DNA from: SHAN690 sp040905305 | GTDB taxonomy: Bacteria; Bacteroidota; Bacteroidia; Flavobacteriales_G; Salibacteraceae | DNA: 26,555 bases | Direction: 5' to 3' | Assembly (NCBI GenBank): GCA_040905305.1 | Contig: JBBDRU010000232.1 | Location: 1-26,555, forward strand | In this document: piece by piece, positions 9,748 through 16,304 of the stretch | How positions within the stretch are numbered: position 1 is the stretch's first letter | Layout of the letters: each line of letters opens with the position of its first letter | Position numbers and translations under genes: made by a program | The notes under the pieces: model-generated | What the model was told of the DNA's origin: nothing | The model's database searches: none | Seen by the model: the letters and a program-made list of their open reading frames with translations, nothing else

Positions 9748-9791
9748 AAAGGGTTTAACCCATTCCGCGCAAACGGAAGGGCTAAACCTTT
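9748..9791 (-). promoter_or_regulatory. Attenuator-like hairpin between rplL and rpoB
   Basis: A long near-perfect hairpin lies 23 bases after the rplL stop. The outer stem is 9748-9761 with 9779-9791, with one bulged G (9751) and one U-G pair in the RNA. The inner stem is TTCCG (9763-9767) with CGGAA (9774-9778), a six-base loop and one bulged base at 9762. The RNA downstream is only moderately U-rich and has no continuous U-run, so it looks like a partial terminator or processing site, not a full stop. In Escherichia coli the same gap holds an attenuator and an RNase III site; this element occupies that position but was not tested for homology. Confidence 0.6.
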
Positions 9792-9813
9792 ATAAAGAAA
9801 TTATTTGTGAGGC

Positions 9814-10191
9814 CTACTTGACCTCAACCTCAGCGCCAGCTTCTTCAAGCTGCTTTTTAAGTGCTTCTGCTTCGTCTTTAGCTACTCCTTCCTTCAACGG
9901 TTTTGGAGCACTATCAACAAGTTCCTTAGCTTCTTTCAAGCCAAGACCTGTCATTTCTTTCACTAATTTAACGATCGCAAGTTTTGAAGCACCTGCGCCT
10001 TTAAGGATTACATCAAACTCTGTTTTCTCCTCAGCACCACCACCATCACCGGCAGCGGCTGGACCGGCAACTGCAACTGCTGCTGCAGCTGGTTCAATAC
10101 CGTATTCGTCCTTTAAAATATCAGCAAGTTCATTTACCTCCTTAACGGTAAGGTTTACGAGTTGCTCTGCAAAAGCTTTTAAATCAGCCAT
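9814..10191 (-). CDS. rplL: 50S ribosomal protein L7/L12
   Basis: The flexible stalk protein of the large ribosomal subunit, 125 residues, which recruits and activates translational GTPases. It shows the expected three parts: an N-terminal dimerisation helix pair (about 1-35), an Ala/Gly-rich hinge (about 35-55), and the globular C-terminal domain with VILKGAGASKLAIVKLVKE and the factor-binding stretch LGLKEAKELVDSAP. It follows rplJ by 46 bases, and L10 anchors L12 dimers to the ribosome. The long plus-strand open frame across this gene (9701-10207) is low-complexity antisense of the Ala-rich codons and is not a gene. Confidence 0.98.
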   Translation of the reverse strand: MADLKAFAEQLVNLTVKEVNELADILKDEYGIEPAAAAVAVAGPAAAGDGGGAEEKTEFDVILKGAGASKLAIVKLVKEMTGLGLKEAKELVDSAPKPLKEGVAKDEAEALKKQLEEAGAEVEVK

Positions 10192-10237
10192 TTTGTTTAT
10201 TTATTAAATGTTTAACCTAAGTTCTAAAAATTGATAA

Positions 10238-10762
10238 TTAAGATTCTCTTTCTTGAAGAGTCTTGACAATACCTGCCAATTTGCCACCGCTCGATTTAAG
10301 ACCGGAAACAACATTTTTAGCAGGAGATTGAAGTAAAGCAATGATATCTGCGACAAGTTCATCCTTCGACTTCATCGTTGCTAACATTTCGAGGCTTTGG
10401 TCTCCCAAATAAATATCCTCTTGAATGTAGGCACCTTTCAAAACCGGCCTAGCCGATTTCTTTCTGAATTCTTGGATCAACTTAGCAGGAATATTTCCTG
10501 TGTCAGAAATCATAATACCGGTATTGCCTTTCAACACTGTTGAAAGATCGGCAAAATTCTTGCCTTCCACACGCTCCATTGCTTTAAAAAGAAGCGTGTT
10601 TTTGACTACTTGTAATTGCACCTGACGCTGGAAGCACAGTCTGCGCAATTTACTAGAATCTTCGGCATTAAGACCAGCAATATCGGCAAGGTAAATTACC
10701 TCACTATTACTCAATCTATCAGCAAGATCACTAATTAGATTATCTTTTTCTTGACGTGTCAT
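10238..10762 (-). CDS. rplJ: 50S ribosomal protein L10
   Basis: The base of the ribosomal stalk, 174 residues; it binds 23S rRNA through its N-terminal domain and holds L7/L12 dimers on its C-terminal helix. The N-terminal half carries the family pattern of a short helix, VIYLADIAGLNAEDSSKLRR, then VVKNTLLFKAM. The C-terminal SGLKSSGGKLAGIVKTLQ region is the L12-binding helix. It lies 21 bases after rplA, too short for a separate leader of the Escherichia coli L10 type, so any autoregulation would have to act inside the coding region or further upstream. Confidence 0.97.
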   Translation of the reverse strand: MTRQEKDNLISDLADRLSNSEVIYLADIAGLNAEDSSKLRRLCFQRQVQLQVVKNTLLFKAMERVEGKNFADLSTVLKGNTGIMISDTGNIPAKLIQEFRKKSARPVLKGAYIQEDIYLGDQSLEMLATMKSKDELVADIIALLQSPAKNVVSGLKSSGGKLAGIVKTLQERES

Positions 10763-10783
10763 CTTACTTTTTGATTAAGTTGA

Positions 10784-11479
10784 TTATAAGCTTACTGACT
10801 TTGTGTCAACCTGAATGCTAGGGCTCATCGTGCTAGACATATAAATACTTCTAACATAAGTGCCTTTTGATGAAGCAGGCTTAAGCTTAATAATTGTTTG
10901 TAACAGCTCACTCGCGTTCTCCGCGATTTTTTGTGCATCGAAAGAAACCTTTCCAATGGAAGCATGCACAATACCAAATTTATCTACACGGAAGTCAATC
11001 TTACCGCCCTTAACATCAGAAACTGCCTTACCGACTTCCATGGTAACTGTTCCTGTTTTTGGATTAGGCATTAAACCACGCGGCCCGAGAACTCGTCCTA
11101 ATGGTCCAACCTTACCCATCACGCTTGGGGTGGTAACTATTACATCTACATCAGTCCAACCGCTCTTGATCTTTTCGATGTACTCGTCAAGACCAACATA
11201 GTCAGCACCTGCATCTTTTGCTTCCTGTTCCTTGTCAGGCGTGCATAACACCAAAACTCTGACCTCCTTACCTGTGCCATGTGGCAAAGTAACAACGCCT
11301 CTAACCATTTGATTAGATTTTCTTGGATCCACACCTAAACGAACGCTCACATCAACAGAAGCATCAAATTTAGTAGTTGTAATATCTTTTATTAGTGCAC
11401 TTGCGGCTGATAAAGAATAGCTCGTATTCTTATCAACTTTCTCAAGCACTGCTTTTCTATTTTTTGATAATCTTGCCAT
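10784..11479 (-). CDS. rplA: 50S ribosomal protein L1
   Basis: The L1 stalk protein, 231 residues, which helps release deacylated tRNA from the E site. The family signature is at about 121-146 (MGKVGPLGRVLGPRGLMPNP then KTGTVT), and the C-terminal rRNA-binding stretch has KGTYVRSIYMSSTMSPSI. L1 is a known translational repressor of the rplK-rplA mRNA in many bacteria, and a candidate binding hairpin lies just upstream of rplK here. It starts nine bases after the rplK stop, so the two are tightly coupled. Confidence 0.98.
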   Translation of the reverse strand: MARLSKNRKAVLEKVDKNTSYSLSAASALIKDITTTKFDASVDVSVRLGVDPRKSNQMVRGVVTLPHGTGKEVRVLVLCTPDKEQEAKDAGADYVGLDEYIEKIKSGWTDVDVIVTTPSVMGKVGPLGRVLGPRGLMPNPKTGTVTMEVGKAVSDVKGGKIDFRVDKFGIVHASIGKVSFDAQKIAENASELLQTIIKLKPASSKGTYVRSIYMSSTMSPSIQVDTKSVSL

Positions 11480-11488
11480 CTTTCCTTA

Positions 11489-11911
11489 TCATTTAACAGT
11501 TACGCCCATACTACGGGCTGTTCCTTCAACCATTCGGATCGCAGACTCAACTGTAAAACAGTTAAGATCAACCATTTTATCCTCTGCAATTGTTTTTACT
11601 TGGGCTTTGCTGATCGCACCAACTTTTAATCGATTTGATTCAGGAGATCCAGACTTTAATTTTATCGCCTCCTTGATTTGTATTGCTACTGGTGGAGTTT
11701 TGATAATAAAGTCAAAAGACTTATCAGCGTAAACTGTTATAATAACAGGAAGTATCTTACCTGCCTTGTCCTGCGTACGAGCGTTAAACTGCTTGCAGAA
11801 TTCCATTATATTGACGCCTTTAGCACCTAGTGCCGGGCCAACAGGAGGAGATGGATTTGCGGCTCCACCTCTAACTTGCAACTTAATAAGTGCACTTACC
11901 TCTTTTGCCAT
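11489..11911 (-). CDS. rplK: 50S ribosomal protein L11
   Basis: A large-subunit protein of the GTPase-associated centre, 140 residues. The proline-rich N-terminal domain NPSPPVGPALGAKGVNIMEF (about 19-38) contacts elongation and release factors and is the thiostrepton-site region. The C-terminal domain binds the 1070 region of 23S rRNA and ends with the usual VEGTARSMGV block. It is separated from nusG by 61 bases that hold a possible L1-binding hairpin, and followed after nine bases by rplA. Confidence 0.98.
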   Translation of the reverse strand: MAKEVSALIKLQVRGGAANPSPPVGPALGAKGVNIMEFCKQFNARTQDKAGKILPVIITVYADKSFDFIIKTPPVAIQIKEAIKLKSGSPESNRLKVGAISKAQVKTIAEDKMVDLNCFTVESAIRMVEGTARSMGVTVK

Positions 11912-11932
11912 TTTTCAAATTTTAGTTCAAGC

Positions 11933-11959
11933 GTCATAATATTCCCCGATGGGTATGAC
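11933..11959 (-). promoter_or_regulatory. Possible L1-binding hairpin in the rplK leader
   Basis: In the nusG-rplK gap the minus strand can fold as GTCATA...TATGAC (11954-11959 with 11933-11938) enclosing a second short stem CCC-ATC-GGG (11945-11953). The asymmetric internal loop lies on the 3' side. A two-stem hairpin with a 3'-side asymmetric loop resembles the general shape of L1 target sites in 23S rRNA and in rplK leaders. The stems are short, the likeness was judged by eye, and no covariation was examined, so this is tentative. Confidence 0.3.
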
Positions 11960-11972
11960 TCCTAATGTTTAT

Positions 11973-12530
11973 TTATTCTTTTTCAACTTGCATGTAACTC
12001 AACTCCAACGGAGTTTTTCTTCCGAAAATTTTCACCATTACCTTGAGCTTTTTCTTGTCTTCGTTGATCTCTTCAATTACTCCTGAGAAGCTATTAAAAG
12101 GACCATCGATCACCTTAACATTTTCACCAACCACGAATGGAATATTCAATTCTGCCTCGTTGTCTGCCATTTCATCAACTTTACCTAACATACGATTAAC
12201 TTCCGTTTGACGAAGCGGGGTGGGATCTCCACCCTTTTTGTCGGTAAGAAATCCAATCACATTTGGTATAGCCTTGACGATATGTGGAATTTCACCAACC
12301 AGATTTGCTTCAACGAAAACATAGCCTGGAAATAGGTTACGCTCCTTAGAAACTTTTTTTCCATTTCTGATTTGATACACCTTCTCAATGGGCAAAAGAA
12401 TCTGCGTAATGAAGTCTTTCATACCGAGGCGGTCAATTTCCATCTCGATGTGCTCCTTCACCTTTTTTTCCTTCCCGCTGATCGCGCGAACCACATACCA
12501 TTTATTCTTAGTCGCTGTTTCGGACATCAT
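11973..12530 (-). CDS. nusG: Transcription termination/antitermination protein NusG
   Basis: An RNA polymerase elongation factor, 185 residues, that bridges polymerase to Rho or to the leading ribosome. The NGN domain covers about 10-115, with WYVVRAISGKEKKVKEHIE and LFPGYVFVEA. The KOW domain covers about 133-185, with GENVKVIDGPFNSFSGVIEE and the typical RKTPLEL. The start overlaps the secE stop by one base (TAATG); a second ATG follows directly, so the first residue may be the second Met. Its position between secE and rplK is the near-universal bacterial arrangement. Confidence 0.98.
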   Translation of the reverse strand: MMSETATKNKWYVVRAISGKEKKVKEHIEMEIDRLGMKDFITQILLPIEKVYQIRNGKKVSKERNLFPGYVFVEANLVGEIPHIVKAIPNVIGFLTDKKGGDPTPLRQTEVNRMLGKVDEMADNEAELNIPFVVGENVKVIDGPFNSFSGVIEEINEDKKKLKVMVKIFGRKTPLELSYMQVEKE

Positions 12531-12727
12531 TAACCAAATATTTTCAGGTAGATCACATCCATGATCTGACCAAATGCTAAATCCATCAGGTACACTATAC
12601 CTGCGATTATAAATGCGGCAATCAATACTACGATTCCGCTACTTTGAAGCTCAGACCATGTAGGCCAACTAACTTTATTTGAAAGCTCATCTACCGCTTC
12701 TTCTATATATGCTCGAACTCCTGCCAT
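12530..12727 (-). CDS. secE: Preprotein translocase subunit SecE
   Basis: A small essential subunit of the SecYEG channel, 65 residues. It has the short one-helix form: an amphipathic N-terminal helix with the conserved KVSWPTWSEL motif (about 18-27) that lies along the membrane and clamps SecY, then one transmembrane helix at about 31-50. Its stop overlaps the nusG start by one base, and tRNA-Trp lies 12 bases upstream, so tRNA processing would release the secE-nusG message from its 5' neighbour. Confidence 0.95.
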   Translation of the reverse strand: MAGVRAYIEEAVDELSNKVSWPTWSELQSSGIVVLIAAFIIAGIVYLMDLAFGQIMDVIYLKIFG

Positions 12728-12739
12728 TTTTCATTTTTG

Positions 12740-12812
12740 CACGGGTGGTAGGAATCGAACCCACAGCCCCTGGTTTTGGAGACCAGTGCTCTACCAATTG
12801 AGCTACACCCGT
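12740..12812 (-). tRNA. tRNA-Trp (anticodon CCA)
   Basis: A full cloverleaf on the minus strand: acceptor ACGGGTG with CACCCGT, D-arm GTAGCTCAATTGGTAGAGC, anticodon stem CTGGT/ACCAG around CTCCAAA (anticodon CCA), and T-arm GTGGGTTCGATTCCTAC. The discriminator is G and the 3' CCA is not encoded. It sits between the tuf terminator and secE. Confidence 0.97.
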
Positions 12813-12861
12813 CTGTGATTGTTTGAGGCGCTAAATCAAACCCTTTTTATAAAACAACAGA

Positions 12862-12893
12862 AAGTGTGAGGCCCAAAATAAGGCCCCACACTT
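12862..12893 (-). terminator. Terminator downstream of tuf
   Basis: A 12-bp stem, 12862-12873 with 12882-12893, continuous if one U-G pair is allowed in the RNA, around an eight-base A-rich loop. The RNA continues UCUGUUGUUUUAU, U-rich but interrupted, so termination may be partial. It begins 20 bases after the tuf stop and separates the heavily expressed tuf message from tRNA-Trp-secE-nusG. I see no clear promoter between here and tRNA-Trp, which fits read-through as one source of the downstream transcript. Confidence 0.7.
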
Positions 12894-12912
12894 CTGAATA
12901 ATTAAACTATTC

Positions 12913-14097
12913 TTACTCGATGATCTCAGTAACCTGACCTGCACCAACTGTTCGTCCTCCTTCGCGGATAGCGAACTTAAGACCTTGGTTGATAGCAACA
13001 GGAGCAATAAGATGCACCGTGATCGTAAGGTTATCACCAGGCATTACCATTTCACGTCCTTCGCCCAGGATAATCTCACCAGTTACGTCAGTAGTTCTTA
13101 AGTAGAACTGCGGACGGTATTTATTATGGAATGGAGTATGACGTCCACCTTCTTCTTTTTTCAAAATATACACTTCAGCCTTAAACTTAGTGTGTGGGGT
13201 GATGGAACCTGGCTTGCAAATTACCATACCTCTTCTAATGTCGCCTTTTTCAATTCCTCTCAACAAAAGACCTACATTGTCACCAGCTTCACCTCTGTCA
13301 AGAATTTTTCTAAACATCTCAACACCAGTAATGGTAGAAGTTAATTTCTCTTCAAAGCCAATAATCTCAACCTGATCACCTGTATTGGTTACACCAGATT
13401 CGATACGGCCTGTAGCAACTGTTCCACGTCCTGTAATAGAGAACACATCTTCAACAGGCATCAAGAAATCCTTATCTACATCACGAGGAGGAAGTGGAAT
13501 ATAGCTGTCAACAGCCTCCATCAATTCCATAATCTTTTCCTCCCATTTAGCGTCTCCTTCAAGACCACCTAAAGCAGACCCTTGAATCACTGGAGCGTTA
13601 TCACCATCATAATCATAGAATGAAAGCAATTCTCTGATTTCCATTTCAACAAGTTCTAAAAGTTCTTCATCATCAACAAGGTCAACCTTGTTCATGAACA
13701 CAACGATCTGTGGAACACCTACCTGACGGGCAAGCAAGATGTGCTCACGTGTTTGAGGCATAGGTCCGTCTGTGGCCGCAACAACCAAAATGGCACCATC
13801 CATCTGAGCCGCACCGGTAACCATATTCTTTACGTAATCCGCGTGACCTGGACAGTCAACGTGAGCGTAGTGACGGTTCTCAGTTTGATACTCAACATGC
13901 GAAGTATTAATGGTAATACCTCTTTCTTTTTCTTCTGGAGCGTTATCGATTGAATCGAATGAACGCAGTTCAGAAAAACCCTTCTTTGCTAATACTGTTG
14001 TAATTGCAGCAGTAAGAGTAGTTTTTCCGTGGTCAACGTGACCGATGGTTCCGATGTTTAAGTGTGGTTTGGAACGGTCAAAATTTTCCTTAGCCAT
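12913..14097 (-). CDS. tuf: Elongation factor Tu
   Basis: The GTPase that carries aminoacyl-tRNA to the ribosome, 394 residues, complete. The G1 loop GHVDHGKT is at 19-26, the switch-II motif DCPGH at 81-85 with catalytic His85, and NKVD at 136-139. Domains 2 and 3 follow, with VFSITGRGTVATGRIESG and the C-terminal RPQFYLRTTDVTG and AIREGGRTVGAGQV blocks. It is preceded by four tRNA genes and followed by a terminator and tRNA-Trp. The 94-base gap to tRNA-Thr(GGU) shows no convincing Bacteroidota promoter, so co-transcription with the tRNAs is likely. Confidence 0.99.
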   Translation of the reverse strand: MAKENFDRSKPHLNIGTIGHVDHGKTTLTAAITTVLAKKGFSELRSFDSIDNAPEEKERGITINTSHVEYQTENRHYAHVDCPGHADYVKNMVTGAAQMDGAILVVAATDGPMPQTREHILLARQVGVPQIVVFMNKVDLVDDEELLELVEMEIRELLSFYDYDGDNAPVIQGSALGGLEGDAKWEEKIMELMEAVDSYIPLPPRDVDKDFLMPVEDVFSITGRGTVATGRIESGVTNTGDQVEIIGFEEKLTSTITGVEMFRKILDRGEAGDNVGLLLRGIEKGDIRRGMVICKPGSITPHTKFKAEVYILKKEEGGRHTPFHNKYRPQFYLRTTDVTGEIILGEGREMVMPGDNLTITVHLIAPVAINQGLKFAIREGGRTVGAGQVTEIIE

Positions 14098-14191
14098 GAC
14101 TTACCTATTTAGTTTAATTATTGAATTTACTTATTAAAAATACCTGATGAACAACATTACGATGCTCATCCTTATATAAAGAACGATTGCG

Positions 14192-14263
14192 AGCCAATGA
14201 GGGGAATTGAACCCCTGACCTCTTCCTTACCAAGGAAGCGCTCTACCCCTGAGCTACATCGGC
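14192..14263 (-). tRNA. tRNA-Thr (anticodon GGU)
   Basis: Cloverleaf on the minus strand: acceptor GCCGATG with CATTGGC (one G-U pair), anticodon stem CTTCC/GGAAG around a loop with GGT, and T-arm AGGGGTTCAATTCCCCT. The discriminator is T and CCA is not encoded. Its 5' end directly follows a seven-T run on the minus strand. Confidence 0.97.
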
Positions 14264-14292
14264 AAAAAAACGACAGCACTTTTTAGGTGCTG
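14264..14292 (-). terminator. Hairpin plus T-run abutting tRNA-Thr(GGU)
   Basis: A 6-bp stem CAGCAC/GTGCTG (14287-14292 with 14274-14279) with a seven-base loop, then three bases, then seven T on the minus strand (14264-14270). The run ends at the base before tRNA-Thr(GGU). It has the parts of an intrinsic terminator, but the stem is short and the spacing to the T-run makes a weak one. It may limit read-through from the upstream tRNAs into tuf, or help tRNA 5' processing. Confidence 0.45.
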
Positions 14293-14377
14293 GCCGGCTT
14301 GATAACCTTGAGTAGAACTTAAAAGGCCACTCTCACAATTAACATAAAAGCAAAAATGCATTTTATATTACCTAATG

Positions 14378-14450
14378 AGCGGGAGACGAGACTCGAACCC
14401 GCGACCCTCAGCTTGGAAGGCTGATGCTCTACCAACTGAGCTACTCCCGC
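14378..14450 (-). tRNA. tRNA-Gly (anticodon UCC)
   Basis: Cloverleaf on the minus strand: acceptor GCGGGAG with CTCCCGC (pairing allows the usual geometry), D-arm GTAGCTCAGTTGGTAGAGC, anticodon stem TCAGC/GCTGA around CTTCCAA (anticodon TCC), and T-arm CGCGGGTTCGAGTCTCGT. The discriminator is T. It is followed by a 114-base spacer before tRNA-Thr(GGU). Confidence 0.97.
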
Positions 14451-14499
14451 TTATAATATTAATCCGATTGATCGAATTTTATTTCAAACAACTTCATCG

Positions 14500-14582
14500 T
14501 GGGGAGAGCAGGATTCGAACCTGCGAAGGTAAAAACCAACAGATTTACAGTCTGTCCTCGTTGGCCGCTTGAGTATCTCCCC
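14500..14582 (-). tRNA. tRNA-Tyr (anticodon GUA)
   Basis: A class II tRNA of 83 bases on the minus strand: acceptor GGGGAGA with TCTCCCC, anticodon stem ACAGA/TCTGT around CTGTAAA (anticodon GTA), a long variable arm, and T-arm GCAGGTTCGAATCCTGC. The discriminator is A and CCA is not encoded. Confidence 0.97.
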
Positions 14583-14619
14583 TCAATTTCATTGAGCCAT
14601 CTGACCCACATTAGCTTGG

Positions 14620-14693
14620 AGCCGGTGGAGGGATTCGAACCCCCGACCCGCTGATTACAAATCAGCTGCTCTGGCCAACTGAGCTACACCGGC
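14620..14693 (-). tRNA. tRNA-Thr (anticodon UGU)
   Basis: Cloverleaf on the minus strand: acceptor GCCGGTG with CACCGGC, D-arm GTAGCTCAGTTGGCCAGAGC, anticodon stem GCTGA/TCAGC around TTTGTAA (anticodon TGT), and T-arm CGGGGGTTCGAATCCCTC. The discriminator is T. It is the first gene of the tRNA-tuf cluster, about 50 bases from the predicted start of transcription. Confidence 0.97.
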
Positions 14694-14720
14694 ACTAAAC
14701 TTATATTCCAATGAACTACA

Positions 14721-14752
14721 TAAAAAATGCAGACCCTTCGAAAAAGGTCTGC
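14721..14752 (-). terminator. Rho-independent terminator after hpf
   Basis: A 7-bp stem GCAGACC (14746-14752) with GGTCTGC (14729-14735), extendable by a wobble pair and two A-U pairs to a UUCG tetraloop. On the minus strand it is followed by A and then six T (14722-14727). It lies 79 bases beyond the hpf stop and ends the rpsU-xerC-hpf side. Its 5' arm overlaps the -7 element of the tRNA promoter. Confidence 0.85.
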
Positions 14753-14781
14753 AAATTTATACATAGTTTCATTTGAAACAA
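14752..14781 (-). promoter_or_regulatory. Bacteroidota-type promoter of the tRNA-tuf cluster
   Basis: On the minus strand TTG (14779-14781) is followed, 19 bases on, by TAAATTTG (14752-14759). This matches the Bacteroidota primary sigma consensus (TTG near -33, TAnnTTTG near -7). Transcription would start near 14744-14748, about 50 bases before tRNA-Thr(UGU) and inside the 5' arm of the hpf terminator hairpin. Start-site position is inferred. Confidence 0.65.
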
Positions 14782-14831
14782 TGGATGGGTTTACTTTTTT
14801 AAATCAACCCTTGTAAGTATTGATAACCAGA

Positions 14832-15134
14832 CTAATAAACTTGTTGAAGCTTTCCTTTTTTACGTCTCACTTGTTTTCTAAGAGCCTCAGCAGCTTGATT
14901 AGCTGCTTCCTCAAAGCTTTTACACTGCTTTTTGGCAAACATTTCCTTGCCTGGCGTATTCAATCGTATTTCGGCTACTTTATTACCTTCGATGTTGTTA
15001 CGATCCAACCTAAGGTAAACTTCGGATGAAATAATATTGTCATAAAAATGATCCAGCTTTTGAACTTTATTTTCAATGAAATTAATGAGTTTTTGATCTG
15101 CATCAAAGTGAATTGAGTGAACTTTAATATCCAT
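14832..15134 (-). CDS. hpf: Ribosome hibernation promoting factor, short form (HPF/RaiA family)
   Basis: A ribosome-associated inhibitor that binds the 30S decoding and mRNA channel in slow growth, 100 residues. The beta-alpha-beta-beta-beta-alpha fold is recognisable: MDIKVHSIHFDADQKLINFI, then VQKLDHFY, a strand pair around SSEVYLRLD and KVAEIRLNTPGK, and the final helix FEEAANQAAEALRKQVRRKK with a basic end. It lacks the C-terminal dimerisation domain of long HPF, so it should act like short HPF or YfiA. It starts nine bases after the xerC stop and ends before a strong terminator. Confidence 0.93.
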   Translation of the reverse strand: MDIKVHSIHFDADQKLINFIENKVQKLDHFYDNIISSEVYLRLDRNNIEGNKVAEIRLNTPGKEMFAKKQCKSFEEAANQAAEALRKQVRRKKGKLQQVY

Positions 15135-15143
15135 TTCGAATTT

Positions 15144-16034
15144 TCATTTTTTGCTCCGTGGATGAGCGTTTTTGTAAACATCTTTTAATTTCTCAAGCGA
15201 AGTATGCGTATATACTTGCGTTGTGGCGAGGCTCTCATGCCCCAATAGTTCTTTAATCGATTGCAAATTCGCTCCTTCACTCAGTAAGTGAGTAGCGAAA
15301 GTGTGCCTTAACACATGCGGACTTTTCTTATCCAAACTTGTCACGTTCGAAAGGTAATTTTTTACAATCTTATAAACAAGGCCGGCATACATTTTTTCTC
15401 CTTTTGAGGTCAAAAATAAATAGTCGTTGCCATTAGAAACTCCGATTCTATAGGTTTTATACTCTTCTAGTATTTGCATTAACACAGGCGACACCGGAAT
15501 GATGCGCTCTTTATTTCGTTTTCCCAATACCTTGATTTGATTAGATGCTGCATTAACATCAGCCAATCGAATATTTATCAACTCATCTCTTCTGAGGCCG
15601 CAGGCATAAAACACACTAAGTATTGCCAAGTCTCTGTTGCCTTCAAAATCTTTTGAAAAATGACTCGGATCAAGCAGGTCTTTTACCTGCTCACTACGCA
15701 TAACGCTCGGAAGGCGTTGCGCCACCTTTGGTCGTTGAATTTGCTTTGCGGGGTTAGTGTCAATCAGTTTACCTTTAACCATGTGTGTAAAAAAAGACTG
15801 AATCGCACTCAACTTTCGATTTATTGACCTTGAAGCCATGCCCCCCTCAGCCAGATCAGCGATGAATGAACTAATCATTCTTCTTGAGACTCCATCCACT
15901 GATTGGTGCTCATAAAATACTTCAAGATAGTCGGCAAAAGCAATCAGGTCATTCCGATAGGCTGTAATCGTATGCTTGCTATAGCGCTTCTGATTAAAAA
16001 GGAAATCGAGGTAAGCATTGATCTGTTTTTTCAT
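15144..16034 (-). CDS. xerC: Tyrosine recombinase XerC
   Basis: A site-specific recombinase of the XerC/XerD class, 296 residues, that resolves chromosome dimers at dif at the septum. The N-terminal SAM-like core-binding domain covers about 1-90. All six catalytic residues are present: Arg148 (CGLR), Lys172 (LGKR), His240 and Arg243 (HVLRHTFATHLL), His266 (LLGHESL) and nucleophile Tyr275 (TTQVYTH). Length and the lack of a neighbouring attachment site or mobile genes argue for the housekeeping recombinase and not a phage integrase. It lies between rpsU and hpf; the rpsU terminator ends only about 20 bases before its start, so expression probably depends on read-through or a promoter within rpsU. 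Confidence 0.92.
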   Translation of the reverse strand: MKKQINAYLDFLFNQKRYSKHTITAYRNDLIAFADYLEVFYEHQSVDGVSRRMISSFIADLAEGGMASRSINRKLSAIQSFFTHMVKGKLIDTNPAKQIQRPKVAQRLPSVMRSEQVKDLLDPSHFSKDFEGNRDLAILSVFYACGLRRDELINIRLADVNAASNQIKVLGKRNKERIIPVSPVLMQILEEYKTYRIGVSNGNDYLFLTSKGEKMYAGLVYKIVKNYLSNVTSLDKKSPHVLRHTFATHLLSEGANLQSIKELLGHESLATTQVYTHTSLEKLKDVYKNAHPRSKK

Positions 16035-16058
16035 AGGTCAGATTGAATGCCGTAAAAT

Positions 16059-16088
16059 AAAAAATCCACCCCGGTTATGAGTGGATTT
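16059..16088 (-). terminator. Terminator after rpsU
   Basis: An 8-bp perfect stem AAATCCAC (16081-16088) with GTGGATTT (16062-16069) on the minus strand, an 11-base loop, and a six-T run (16059-16064) that overlaps the end of the 3' arm. It begins 24 bases after the rpsU stop and stands between rpsU and xerC. Confidence 0.85.
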
Positions 16089-16112
16089 AATAAAATTATA
16101 TCTAATTGAACC

Positions 16113-16304
16113 CTATTCTTCCGAACCGTATTTTGTGTTCTTATAAATAGCTTTCAACTTTTGTTCTCGATTTTCAACAGAAGGCTTGGTGAACTTCTGA
16201 CGATTACGCAACTGCTTCATCGTGCCTGTTCGCTCAAATTTCTTTTTGTACTTTTTAAGAGCCTTTTCAATAGACTCGCCTTCTTTTACTGGTATAATTA
16301 GCAT
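16113..16304 (-). CDS. rpsU: 30S ribosomal protein S21
   Basis: A small basic protein of the 30S platform, 63 residues, close to the 3' end of 16S rRNA and the anti-Shine-Dalgarno region. The family pattern is plain: MLIIPVKEGESIEKALKKYK, then FERTGTMKQLRNRQKFTKPS and a basic tail. It is followed by its own terminator, as expected for a message needed in large amounts. The 53-base gap to the acyl-CoA dehydrogenase contains an AT-only inverted repeat but no clear terminator or strong promoter. Confidence 0.96.
   Translation of the reverse strand: MLIIPVKEGESIEKALKKYKKKFERTGTMKQLRNRQKFTKPSVENREQKLKAIYKNTKYGSEE

Noticed and set aside
9701..10207. Plus-strand open frame of 168 codons opposite rplL
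   Set aside because: It is the antisense of the Ala-rich rplL gene, gives Ser/Ala low-complexity protein, and has no family resemblance.
10763..10783. L10 leader RNA before rplJ
   Set aside because: The gap is only 21 bases, too short for the known leader structure.
14375..14572. Plus-strand frame across tRNA-Gly and tRNA-Tyr
   Set aside because: It is made of antisense tRNA sequence, a common false gene call.
15144..16034. Tyrosine recombinase as the integrase of a mobile island next to tRNA genes
   Set aside because: Its length and conserved place between rpsU and hpf fit housekeeping XerC, and no attachment repeats or mobile genes are present.
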